The notes beneath the pieces were generated by a model. That model saw only the letters and a list, made by a program, of their open reading frames with translations. It was not told where the DNA came from and made no database searches. Shown here one piece after another: positions 63,979-64,000 of a stretch of 64,000 nt of DNA; the first letter of the stretch is position 1, and the number at the start of each line of letters is the position of its first letter. This DNA comes from Segatella hominis. Its GTDB lineage: Bacteria; Bacteroidota; Bacteroidia; Bacteroidales; Bacteroidaceae. The stretch spans positions 62,001-126,000 of the forward strand of contig NZ_SGVY01000004.1 of assembly GCF_004535825.1 (NCBI RefSeq). The letters are read 5' to 3'. A program made the translations under genes and the position numbers.

Positions 63979-64000
63979 AACTGAAAGAATTTATTAATTT

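Overview
The window reads as a chromosomal, housekeeping-rich segment of a Prevotellaceae bacterium, most like Segatella (Prevotella) copri. That placement is inference. It rests on Bacteroidota-type promoters (TTTG, about 20 nt, then TAnnTTTG), a fused LpxC-FabZ, a type IX secretion cargo protein and a PorD-like protein, DUF4836, DUF5715 and DUF3127 families, and weak ribosome binding sites. There are no insertion sequences, prophage genes or CRISPR arrays. One tRNA gene (Arg, anticodon TCT) is present.

Layout. 1-6.5 kb (minus): the 5' part of lysS, an HGSNAT-like membrane acetyltransferase paired with a GH89 alpha-N-acetylglucosaminidase, and aroB. 6.6-15.2 kb: an outer-membrane beta-barrel protein, a SulP anion transporter diverging from radA-queC-TlpA-like thioredoxin, and tRNA-Arg. 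15.6-20.6 kb (minus): NhaC antiporter, an MFS exporter, ogt, a VOC protein and two chromate-transporter halves. 20.7-26.7 kb (plus): nucleoside permease, bifunctional-nuclease family protein, rsmE, a DUF4836 lipoprotein and an unusual ABC ATPase/permease pair. 26.8-37.3 kb (minus): serine hydrolase, Pif1-like helicase, PBP1A, miaA, lpxA, lpxC-fabZ, lpxD. 37.6-44.6 kb (minus): phoH, purC, ubiE/menG, aroE, purM, prfA, pyrF, read as one or two long operons. 44.9-48.7 kb: DUF5715 protein, cyclophilin, umuD and umuC. 48.9-56.4 kb (minus): dnaN, exonuclease, coaBC, porD, recN and a degenerate trypsin-like/TPR protein. 56.7 kb to the end: an SSB-like DUF3127 protein, two strong palindromes, a small peptide gene, a T9SS cargo protein, and a nucleotidase-nudC-MFS operon.

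Genes that appear to work together: lipid A synthesis (lpxD, lpxC-fabZ, lpxA); replication and repair (dnaN, exonuclease, recN, radA, ogt, umuCD, DUF3127); purine/pyrimidine and aromatic synthesis (purC, purM, pyrF, aroB, aroE); and nucleotide salvage (5'-nucleotidase, nudC).

The most unusual signal is not a gene. At several genes the last codons and stop codon, or the bases just after the stop, are tandemly duplicated with a 16-24 nt period (sulP, pyrF, purM, the T9SS gene, nhaC, umuC, weaker at purC). Two 200-330 nt gaps next to aroE and lpxA look like longer, decayed arrays of the same kind and share exact words. I know of no described explanation.
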